Shown here: one piece after another, positions 34,791-64,000 of the stretch
Numbering within the stretch: position 1 is the first letter of the stretch
How the letters are laid out: each line of letters starts with the position of its first letter
Source: Zoroaster sp. YZ-2022
Taxonomy: Eukaryota > Echinodermata > Asteroidea > Forcipulatida > Zoroasteridae
DNA: 64,000 nt
Direction of reading: 5' to 3'
Assembly (NCBI GenBank): GCA_029582265.1
Contig: CM055816.1
Location: forward strand, 20,331,843 to 20,395,842
The notes under the pieces: generated by a model
The model's input: the letters and a program-made list of their open reading frames with translations, nothing else
What the model was told of the DNA's origin: nothing
Database searches by the model: none
Made by a program: the position numbers and the translations under genes

Positions 34791-36260
34791 TGTTAGACCA
34801 CTGTGGGTGAAAGGGCAGCGATAGTGCGTCGCGTGTTGTGTAGTTTGCAGTTGATGTGCGTACGCGCGGAATATCTCCAGCGATCATTGACTAGTAGAAG
34901 TAAATGCACGTGTAGTACCATAACATACGCACATAAAGTGTACGCACAACGCACACATGACGCAAAAGTGGCTGTCATCAAGACACTGGGTGCAAATTTA
35001 CCACTAGAGGGCTACGATGTGTGCTGAGCGAATACAGGGGTGAATTTGACCATTTAGTGTTCAAACCGCTTGGTATGGGAAATTATCAGGGAGGTGATTT
35101 CAAAGTGGCATTTTTTTTTTGCTTTTTGATTCAGAGTAACTTTTTCAGGAAGGCCTTATTTGGGGCGAATTGGTCAAGTGGCATGGATCAGTACATCAAG
35201 TATGGCAATCGGTCACGGTGCCAATTGGTCACGGTGCCAAGCGGTCACGGTGCCAGTCAATCAACAAATTGGCTTTTTTTTTTATTAAGGAGGAAAGTAT
35301 GACTTGTTTTTTGTGCCGGATGACTGACTAGATACAAAAGTGCATGCAACTCTTTATGCAGCTACATGTATGTACTGTACCCATGCCATGTGTATTGAAC
35401 CTCCAATGACATGTCGGATATCATTTACAAGTACATTGTACATAAATTTGTGTCTTTTTGTGAATAAGCTGGGTGCATTTTCAGATGTTTTTAAAGTCAA
35501 ATGTTATTTTTGTCGGTATCATGGATGTCTCATGAATCTTAAAAGTGAATAAAGTCATAAAGAATGGATTAGAGTAAATCTCTTTAAGTAAAACTGGAAT
35601 ATTTTTTTAATTTATTTATTTTTTAGATTACCGATAGTGAGTATTTCTTCTGTATTGCACACAAGCCTACATGTACATGTAAGGCCTCACATTTTTAGAC
35701 AATGTCAATATGTTTATAATAGCGGGCGTGTGTGTGTTGTGGAGCTGTTTATAATATTACAAAGTGTGATTAATTTGACCTCAGTAATTCATTGATGGTA
35801 AAGTGTACATGGATTGGTAACAACTGGTTGCTTAGTAACAACCTTTCTGATACATGTACAGGTCTCGTTACCAGAGAAAATATTCATAATCCTGATTAAA
35901 TTGTGTTCTGTTACATGTAGATTGTACAGAAATACGTAGTGTAAATTGTATACATGTGTGTTTATTCCAAGTTGAGGCTGAATTTTTTTCAAGGGTACAC
36001 TTGTAACACAAACCCTACATACTGTGGTACACATACAACTGTATAAGCACAAGGATGTTTTTTTTATAAAAAGAAATGTATGTTCTTTTGTCAAATTGTA
36101 TTCAAGATCTACAGTGTTTTTTATTTTATTTATTTTTTAATCTTGATTTTTATATCCCTCCTCTTACCATCTGTAATGAGCCTGTGAGTGAGATCTTTCA
36201 ATTCCATTTCTTGCCCTTGTCTGAAATGTTTGCAAGTTTTTGTGATTTTTATCTGGTTGT
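34791..36260. other. no gene; 15-bp triplet repeat
   Basis: Three CGGTCACGGTGCCAA-type units lie at about 35210-35256. TACATGTA motifs are abundant. No BACE first exon is recognised. Confidence 0.4.
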
Positions 36261-36720
36261 TAAGCATGGGCGATTTATTTATTTATTTATTTTTTTTTTC
36301 ATCTACGATATATCGGGCAACATTTTTCACATTTTTGATAGTATCGCGATTATTTTTTTTTCATTCATGCATGATTGCTTTAGAGCTGATAACCACCTGT
36401 ATGTACCCCTCTGTCAAGCATCACCGTAAATCACAAATTCGTTTGCATAGTGTGCACAATGTAATGTGCTTCTGAAGTACACGTACATGTACATGTAGTT
36501 AAGCAAAATTGTTTCTCAATTCTGAAAGCTGAAAAGACTCTTAATCTTGTCTCCATGGAATTTCTTACTTGACTCACAATGGAGATTTTTTTTATCACGA
36601 TATATTTTTTAAACATGATTTGTTGATACACATGTACAGTAACTCGATAACTTGAAAAGGTTCTTGATGTCGTGTCCGAATAAAAAAAGGTATCGCAATA
36701 TTCGATATTATCTTGTAATT
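36261..36720. mobile_element. degraded copy of the TAAGCNTGGGCGAT MITE
   Basis: Starts TAAGCATGGGCGAT. It shares CGATATATCG, the GCTGATAACCACCTGTA segment and a TTCGATATTATC end with 9831-10260, in inverse order. Confidence 0.55.
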
Positions 36721-36925
36721 GTTTAATGCCATTTCTATTATGTTTAGATCCAATCTTTTTATTCAAGGACCTCATTGGGAACAATCCTGTATAGATTTAT
36801 GGGTTATATCATGGTTTATCAACCACTGTTGTTTTCTGTCTTGACATTTTGTTTCTATTGATTCTACTGTACTTTACTGTGATGTTGAATGAGCAAATAA
36901 ACCAAACCAAGCCCAAATCATTTCC

Positions 36926-37366
36926 TTAACCCTCCTACTCTAGCTGCATTTTTCTGGATCTACATGTACATGTAGATCTGGATTGTTATACTCCGTAAAA
37001 GCGGTAAATCCGCATCACTACAGAGTTTGTGGCAAGTTGCTATAGTGGTCAAAATCAGTCAACTGTCTGTTTTATAGTGGTCAAAATCAGTCAACTGTCT
37101 GTTTTGACTGTTGACCCAAATGTGCACACAGGGGCATTTTTGACTGTTTTTACTGTCATTTTGACCACCCTGAACAATACCAGACAATGCTTTTACCAGT
37201 CAAAAACGGTCGACTCATTTTAACCTGTAAATGAACTTACTACATGTATGTACATGTACATAAAGGTTTGACAGTTGTTTGACTGTTACCGTAAGTGCAC
37301 TAGATATACCTTGGCAAGTATGAACATTTTGACTGATTTTGACCCTTGCAGAAGTAGCAGGGTTAA
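36926..37366. mobile_element. TTAA-flanked MITE family C
   Basis: TTAACCCTCCTACTC at the left and AGTAGCAGGGTTAA at the right. The interior has GTCAAAATCAGTCAACTG words and the unexpanded segment GGTTTGACAGTTGTTTGAC that is amplified in the copy at 54966-56230. Confidence 0.75.
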
Positions 37367-37433
37367 TATAAAGAGTGTATGTAGCTTACACGTATACAAT
37401 GTGTACATCACTATAAAATGAAACATCTGTGTA

Positions 37434-37745
37434 AAAGTGGCTGTCCAATGGACCATTTGATTCAAAGTGGCTATCCAATGGACCAGTTGATTCAAAGTGG
37501 CTATCCAATGGACCATTTGATTCAAAGTGGCTATCCAGTGGACCAGTTGATTCAAAGTGGCTATCCAGTGGACCAATTGATTCAAAGTGGCTATCCAATG
37601 GACCAGTTGATTCAAAGTGGCTATCCAATGGACCAGTTGATTCAAAGTGGCTATCCAGTGGACCAGTTGATTCAAAGTGGCTATCCAGTGGACCAGTTGA
37701 TTCAAAGTGGCTATCCAGTGGACCAGTTGATTCAAAGTGGCCAAA
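37434..37745. repeat. 30-bp minisatellite, about ten copies
   Basis: The unit AAGTGGCTATCCA(A/G)TGGACC plus (A/C)(A/G/T)TTGATTC repeats without length change. Because 30 is a multiple of three, both strands keep open frames (plus SGYPMDQLIQ, minus ATLNQLVHWI). It lies about 650 bases before the first visible BACE exon. I treat it as non-coding. Confidence 0.9.
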
Positions 37746-37905
37746 ATAAGCAGAGCCAAGAGTTTACATGTATATCTGTCTCCATCTCGTATTTACCACA
37801 GATATGAACAGAAAATTATATCCAGACCTGGCCAGCTGGCAAATTGCTTTTTTTTTTACCCAATCTGATGAGATTGAATTGATACCTGTTGTTGTTGTTA
37901 CTTAA

Positions 37906-38291
37906 TAATAATAGTGAACATTTATAATGCGCCATGTCTGTCAAAATTTGACACTCCTGGCGCAATAGTGAATGAACTGCAAAAGTGCAATGTTGGCAAA
38001 TCTATACAGAGTGATACTTTAACAAAAGGTGTGTTTTTAACTTAGTCTTAAATTCTGAATACATACTGTGCTTTTATATACTGAGATTGAGAGGGAGTGT
38101 GTTCCACAGAGACAGAACCAGATCTTGAAAAGGACCGATCTCCCCAAGAGTGTCGAGCACGTGGGATATTTAGGAGCTTGGTGCTGGCAGAGCAAAGTTG
38201 TCTGGGTGGTTCAAAGAGGTGTATTAAGTCCTGGATGTATGATGGTGCTGTGCTGTGGAGAGACTGGAAGACAAGGAGAAGGGTCTCCTTG
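37906..38291 (-). mobile_element. CR1/Rex-type LINE 3' end, minus
   Basis: The minus strand encodes LLLVFQSLHSTAPSYIQDL and later RHSWGDRSFS, the typical C-terminal tail of CR1/L2/Rex-type reverse transcriptases. It is followed by GCGCATTATAAATG and (ATT)n. It is 5'-truncated and ends 107 bases before the BACE exon. Confidence 0.75.
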
Positions 38292-38397
38292 TACAATAAG
38301 TATTTTCATGAGGAAGTAAAAATTAGTAAGAATTATTGATATTTAATAATCCAAGTAGAGTTTTGACTATCTTCATGTATTTCTTTTTCCATTGCAG

Positions 38398-58994
<20,597 letters not shown>

Positions 58995-60160
58995 AAGGCC
59001 AAAGGTCATTTTGAATATTAGTTATGGAATTATTCCAGGGATGGAACTGACTCTATTGGAACTGCTTCAGTACAAGACTACTTCAGTATAAAAACATGAA
59101 TGATGGTGGAGTGGACTGGCTACTGTGAACGACCTCTCTCAATACCCGACCCCCTGACCTCTGATGACCTCAGCAACTTATAGTTATCTTGAATCCACAG
59201 CCGATTCAGAAATGCATAATTTTTTTCCAGTATTAGAAGGAAGATGTAAGAAAAGACAACAGTGGAATAATCATGTTGCTTGTAGAAAATTACAAAAATT
59301 ATGTGTTAGCATTTAGATTAAAATGAACAATTCAATGAAATGTACATGTATGTACACAGAATATTAGCATATTTAGTATCAATAGGTGGATAGAGCTTTC
59401 TCTGGTGGCAGCCATCTTTGTCTAATAGCACAGCTTCTCCCATTACAACAAACACAAAGTTTGTTTGAGGTCAGTCTATTTGTAGAAATAAGCATCAAAT
59501 TCCTTAAGGAAAGACAGTGATAACATTGATGAGCAGATCCTACTAAATGGTGGAATGGGGCTTGTGCCCCCCCCCCCTCCCCTGTTATGTCATACATGTA
59601 AATTTATCATTTTTTGTGTGCCCCCTATTTTTGGATGTGTTCCCACCCCCTTCATAAAACCCTGGTTCCATGAAACTCTGGTTCCACGAAACCCTGGTTA
59701 CACAGGTGCTAATCAAAACCTGATATTGAACAATCAGATTTGTCACTAGACCTCCAAGTTGTGTTTCACATTAAAGGGAAGGCACGTCATTGGTAATGCT
59801 GGCAAAACTTCTTCAATGTTGATCATAACCCTATCTGATCAATGTCTTTGTTCAGGGTGTGTTAGTCAGAATTCATTGAACCAAAGCATGCCGTATAGCC
59901 AGGGATCACGTCCCATGTTATGATACAACCTGGGAAGCGGCAGTCTGGGGATCACTAGAACTTTATGTCTATTTTCTTTCAAAAAGACTCATTTTGTATT
60001 TTTGGTTAAATGATTCCAAAGTACAGGACCTCTTTAATAAAAGCCTTCTGTCATCATGAACTTTTGAAACTGAAATGCCTAAGAATTAATTGCTATAATT
60101 ATTTATCTTGTAGAAATTTGTAATTTAATTTACTAATTAAACAAAATGAAATAAAATTTA
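58995..60160 (+). other. BACE 3' UTR / 3' flank
   Basis: No further coding. A candidate AATAAA is at 60150-60155. A C homopolymer lies at 59567-59580. The 59866-60115 segment is the second copy of a repeat also found in an upstream intron. Confidence 0.45.
59866..60115 (+). repeat. ~250-bp dispersed repeat, downstream copy
   Basis: Same orientation and most of the length of 48541-48811, roughly 90% identical by eye. Confidence 0.85.
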
Positions 60161-60860
60161 TTTTAATTCTAATTGTACTGAATCATCACTAGCACTGAAG
60201 GCCATACATTCCCTCCCGTTCATTTCTGTACACAGTATAGTGTTTTACTCATTCCCTCCCGTTTAATTATTTGAAAATGTCCAACAAAAATGATCTGATA
60301 TGTGCACGGGTTGCACACATTATTTATATAGGATAGAGCTCTCTTTTTAATAACAATTTGCTATTTAATATGCGAGGACAAAAAACTGTGGCAAGTGCAA
60401 TCTCAAGTAAGACCTTCAGTGCTATGTGATGATGAGATAGAATCTAATTACATGTATTTTATCAAGTCATTTATTTTAAAACTTCATAAACTTTCATAAT
60501 TTAATGTAAGTATAATTAGAAAAACATAATTGAATTGTATAACAATTTATGAAACGTGATACAATAAATGGCATGTTATGCCAAATGTACAGTGTATAGA
60601 AACCATGTCTCCTTGCAGCAAACATTTTTAAATTTAGTTTGTATTATAGATGGTCTATGTGAATTCTTATATTACCAACATTACAAAAAACTTACTTGTT
60701 GAAAGGAAGAAAATAATTTGTAATAATAACCCCCCCCCCAAAAAAAAAAAATGCTATATCATAGGAACATTGCTATTTTACCCGAGGAAAGTGAAAACAA
60801 ATACTTTAAAATGACACATTTATCAAAATAATCGCAACATGCGTGGTTTTACAGTAAATA
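60161..60860. other. no gene recognised
   Basis: AT-rich, non-coding. C9/A10 homopolymer junction at about 60730-60750. Confidence 0.4.
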
Positions 60861-61287
60861 TGTGACCCGCTCTGTGAAAATGAGTCACAAGACGCAAATT
60901 TGGCATATACATTTCTATGTAGCTGGAAAGAGTACATAATTAGCTTTAATTTGGTATATGTTAGATGTGTGTGGCATATTGCATTATGGAGATATGGCAT
61001 TTGTAATAATCAATAATAAATAAATTAACACAATTTAGTGTTAGGAAAATGAAAACAAATGACATTTGAAACGAAGTACTCACAAAAATCATTGATTTTA
61101 ATATTTTATTGATTGAAATTGACGTTTATGTAAACATATTAAGAAAATTTAGATCCTAATGATGTCAAAAAAACATAACCAAAAATCAGATGTTAAAAGA
61201 AAAAAAAACACCCTCTCAACATTTCATCGCCCATTACATGTAAACGCATGGTGCGACATGTCACCCTTTTTCACAGAGCGGGTCACA
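60861..61287. mobile_element. MITE with TGTGACCCGCTCTGTGAAA ends
   Basis: TGTGACCCGCTCTGTGAAAA at 60861 is mirrored by TTTTTCACAGAGCGGGTCACA ending at 61287. Related in design to 12889-13599 and 34380-34790. Confidence 0.75.
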
Positions 61288-61432
61288 ATTATGTACAGAA
61301 ATTAATTTATGGTGGGTCCCGTCTACTTCTTCATTTCTGTTGACATTTTTTTACCATAAAAACAAGCTGACAACTATTTTGTGATCTTATTTCAAAATAT
61401 TTGTTATCTTTTCTAAAAGGATATTACTAATG

Positions 61433-61893
61433 GGGTAGAATGTCGTATCTGGCCGCCACTATTTTTCATTAAATATAACCAAAAATGTAATCTTACCTAC
61501 CTGGTAAGGTGGAGAACATATGGATGATGATGGACATATAGGCCTACTTTAAATTATTTCAGGATATTTATTTCATGAAAAATCAGGCATTTTTGGTATA
61601 CGATGACTTCCTCAGTCATGTCAGTCTGATCTTGTAAACTCCACAATTAGTGACCAACACAGTCATTGTACATGCGTAGTGGCAACTATAATAGGATCCT
61701 TCTATTTTCTGAAGGGGAGGATTTTTTAGAAGAGAAATCAAGTCCGAAAACCATCATAAAAGTGGATTTTAAAGATAGTTTTCGCTTTCTGTACCACCAA
61801 AAATCGATAGAATGATTTTTTAACTGGCTAGTGGTTCCAAATTTTTTTTTTTAAAGCCCTTAAAAAGTGGCGGCCGGATACGACATTCTTTCC
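61433..61893. mobile_element. 8-bp-TSD-family MITE, TSD TACTAATG
   Basis: GGGTAGAATGTCGTATC at the left, GATACGACATTCTTTCC at the right. TACTAATG at 61425-61432 and 61894-61901. Best intact copy of the family (461 bp). Confidence 0.88.
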
Positions 61894-61903
61894 TACTAAT
61901 GTA

Positions 61904-62254
61904 ATAATGTTAATAATAATGTGTGGATTTATATAGCGCACGTATCAACCAACTAAGTGGTGCTCAAGGCGCATTATAATTATCCCTGCTCATAAGGCTC
62001 ATAAGGCTCATAAATCATTCCTGAAACCATCTCAGCTCCCTGGGGAGTATACAGCTCAATTGCTGCCATTTCTAGCGCATATAGAGCAAACCAACTCTGC
62101 CTTCACAGGTACCCATTTAACCCCTGGGTGGAGAGAAGCAATTATGATTAAGTGTCTTGCTCAAGGACACAAGTGTCACGGCCGTGATTCGAACCCACAT
62201 TATGTTGCTAACACCAGAACTTGAATCCGGTAAGCTAGACCGCTCGGCCACCAG
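61904..62254 (-). mobile_element. tRNA-derived SINE, near full length, minus
   Basis: (ATT)n-type tail and GATTTATATAGCGCACG at the left; B box GGGTTCGAATC and A box GGCCGAGCGGTCTAGC (minus) at the right. CATAAGGCT is triplicated internally. Confidence 0.85.
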
Positions 62255-62282
62255 TGAAAAAGAAGATATTTGTTAAAAATAT

Positions 62283-62780
62283 TTTTGTTTTTAGATTAAC
62301 TCAGTGGCTGAAAACAATACCCCTTAAATAAGGTCATAACAATTCTAAAATTATATTACTGTTGCTGCTGCACAAATGAGCCAGTAAATTTCAGTCACTG
62401 TATGTGTTCTTCACTCCAGGCCTGTGATTTCTCAGGATTTTTCCTGATTTCAGGATTTTTTTTTTACAAATCTCCCTTTGCCTGAAAATTTCCTTGAAAT
62501 AAGAGAAGTAGCCACCAAGGAAAGAAAGAAGTAGCCTGTATTGTGTCCAAACCTCTCGGCCTGTTTGTGGGGATGTGGAGAGTCTGTAAATTCTCCAAAA
62601 TTAAACATACGGGAGGTTCAGGGGGCTAATTTGTCCTCTAGACCAAAGGGAGACGTGACCCTGGCCCGCTACCCATTTTAGGGATTTTTTAACTTTTGTC
62701 AAATCACACACCTGAACCCAGGACAACAATTCCATGCCCTGTTGAAAGTCTGTTCTGACCGTGACGATTCCGTCCCTTTA
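62283..62780. mobile_element. TTAAAGGGACA-family MITE with nested element
   Basis: The flanking halves (TTAACTCAGTGGCTGAAAA, TTTCAGTCACTG and CATGCCCTGTTGAAAG, GTCCCTTTAA) are separated by 62417-62714. Confidence 0.7.
62417..62714 (+). mobile_element. CAGGCCTGTGATT-family element, complete
   Basis: CAGGCCTGTGATTTCTCAGG at the left and TCAAATCACACACCTG at the right form hAT-like inverted ends. The body matches 46569-47012. Confidence 0.7.
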
Positions 62781-63232
62781 AAGGGCCAGTTTAAGCATGA
62801 ACAAATTCATGCTTCATCCTTGGCACACGAGGGCGCTGTTATGTGAGAACACAAAGAGCCGTTATTATACGGCTCTGAGATCAGAACAGTCTTCATCACG
62901 AGCACTGAAAGTGCACATAAAAACACCCCCGCATTGCACAAGAAAACAGAGATTACTTCAAAATGTTTACTAATTCGTAACCAAACACTCTAGCTGTTAA
63001 CAGGACAACTTGTTTTACCTGAAATTTCCAGATTTTTTTCATTTGAAAACAAATACAGAAGCTCGGTGTGTCGTGAATAAGTGTCAACGTAAATTTTACA
63101 CCGTGCGTGACGGCCACCTACCATAAATTAATTTTAATACTTATTTACTGTAAAACCATGCTTCTCACAATTATTTTGTTCCAAAAACGTTCAGAATTGC
63201 CGTCAAATTAGCCAAAACACGGGTGATATATC

Positions 63233-63462
63233 TTTAAAGGGACAGTATCGTCACGATCAGACTTTCGACACTGCATGGAATTGGTGTTCTAGTTTAAGCT
63301 CAGAGTGACCAAGGTAAATGAAAAACACTGGCTCATTTATGCAACATAACAGCAACGGTAATAATTCATGATCTTATCATGTGTGGTTTCAGTCACTGAG
63401 TTATTCTAAATTGAAAGCAGTCCGATTCCATATCCTGTCGATTGTGACGATATTGCCCCTAG
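63233..63462. mobile_element. MITE copy, TTAAAGGGACA family
   Basis: TTTAAAGGGACAGTATCGTC at the left and GTGACGATATTGCCCCT at the right, with GCATGGAATTGG and TTTCAGTCACTGAG inside. Confidence 0.75.
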
Positions 63463-64000
63463 AATGAATTATTATCGGCAAGCTAACTTGAAGTGAATTA
63501 GTGTTAAAGGTACGAACAAGAAAACACAGAAATATACAGAAATACAATTCTATGCACATAACAGTAAGTTGCTAAAGGCAACATTTTGCTTCTAGCGTTT
63601 TCTATAAATTTGTGAATGCTTTTTCACACCCAGTGCTTCCACTTTTCAAATCTACATTTCCTTAGATTTACAGAAACATTTCCTTAGATTTCCTTCCCCG
63701 ATGTTCCTTAGTTTTACTTAAATCATCAAAAGTGTATTAGCCCCTGTATGCATACACAGTTTGCATATGTGAAAGTTGCAGTAGCAGAGATGCCAACATT
63801 GAATTCCAAAAAAGAGTAGCATTTATTGAAAAATAAAATCGCAAAAATCTAACGCAAAAAAATGCATGTCCGGATTTTGGGCAACGTCAGCGCCGCACTC
63901 GGTGTGAACCCCGTTGGCGGTAGTGGGACCGGGGGCAGAGTAAATTGGAGGAAAATACTCAATGAAAAAATTATGAAATTATAACAATGCTAGACGTATT
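63463..64000. other. no gene recognised
   Basis: Non-coding to the window end. Confidence 0.4.

Overview
This is eukaryotic genomic DNA, intron- and repeat-rich, with no bacterial gene organisation. It carries spliced animal genes, tRNA-derived SINEs, CR1-like LINE tails and many families of small DNA transposons. Abundant TACATGTA-type motifs and this repeat spectrum suggest a marine invertebrate, probably a non-vertebrate deuterostome (echinoderm, hemichordate or cephalochordate). That placement is an inference; the sequence does not fix the species. Two runs of exactly 500 N (4144-4643 and 26949-27448) are scaffold gaps of unknown true size.

Layout. 1-4.1 kb holds three decayed coding fragments of mobile-element type: a multi-copy transposon-associated protein, a His-Me/HNH endonuclease zinc-loop protein and a protein-primed family-B DNA polymerase. 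4.6-25 kb has no recognisable host gene. It is a mosaic of nested mobile elements: TTAA-flanked elements with telomere-like ends, an 8-bp-TSD MITE family, a 1.8-kb Mutator-like element with a 9-bp TSD and a PHD-like zinc-finger relic, a 740-bp foldback and a Tc1-like MITE. At 25256-25384 (minus) lies the last coding exon of the signal recognition particle receptor alpha subunit. 25.4-38.4 kb is repeats plus the second gap.

38398-58994 (plus) carries ten exons of a beta-secretase (BACE) aspartic protease, from the first catalytic DTGS motif to the stop codon. They encode 436 residues with both catalytic aspartates, all six disulfide cysteines, a transmembrane helix and a DxxLL endosomal sorting signal. 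Only the 5' part (signal peptide, prodomain, first strands) is missing. Most BACE introns carry minisatellites of 14, 18, 34, 38 or 98 bp. The most striking is a 34-bp repeat of about 38 copies whose unit spans an exon end and its 5' splice site, so the splice donor itself is tandemly amplified. 59-64 kb is the 3' flank and more MITEs and SINEs.

Most novel signals: (1) the splice-donor minisatellite; (2) a family of hairpin elements with 11-15-bp target duplications and hammerhead-ribozyme-like cores, reminiscent of Penelope-like retroelements; (3) several nested insertions whose empty sites can be read from sister copies within this window; (4) telomere-like termini on TTAA-flanked DNA elements.
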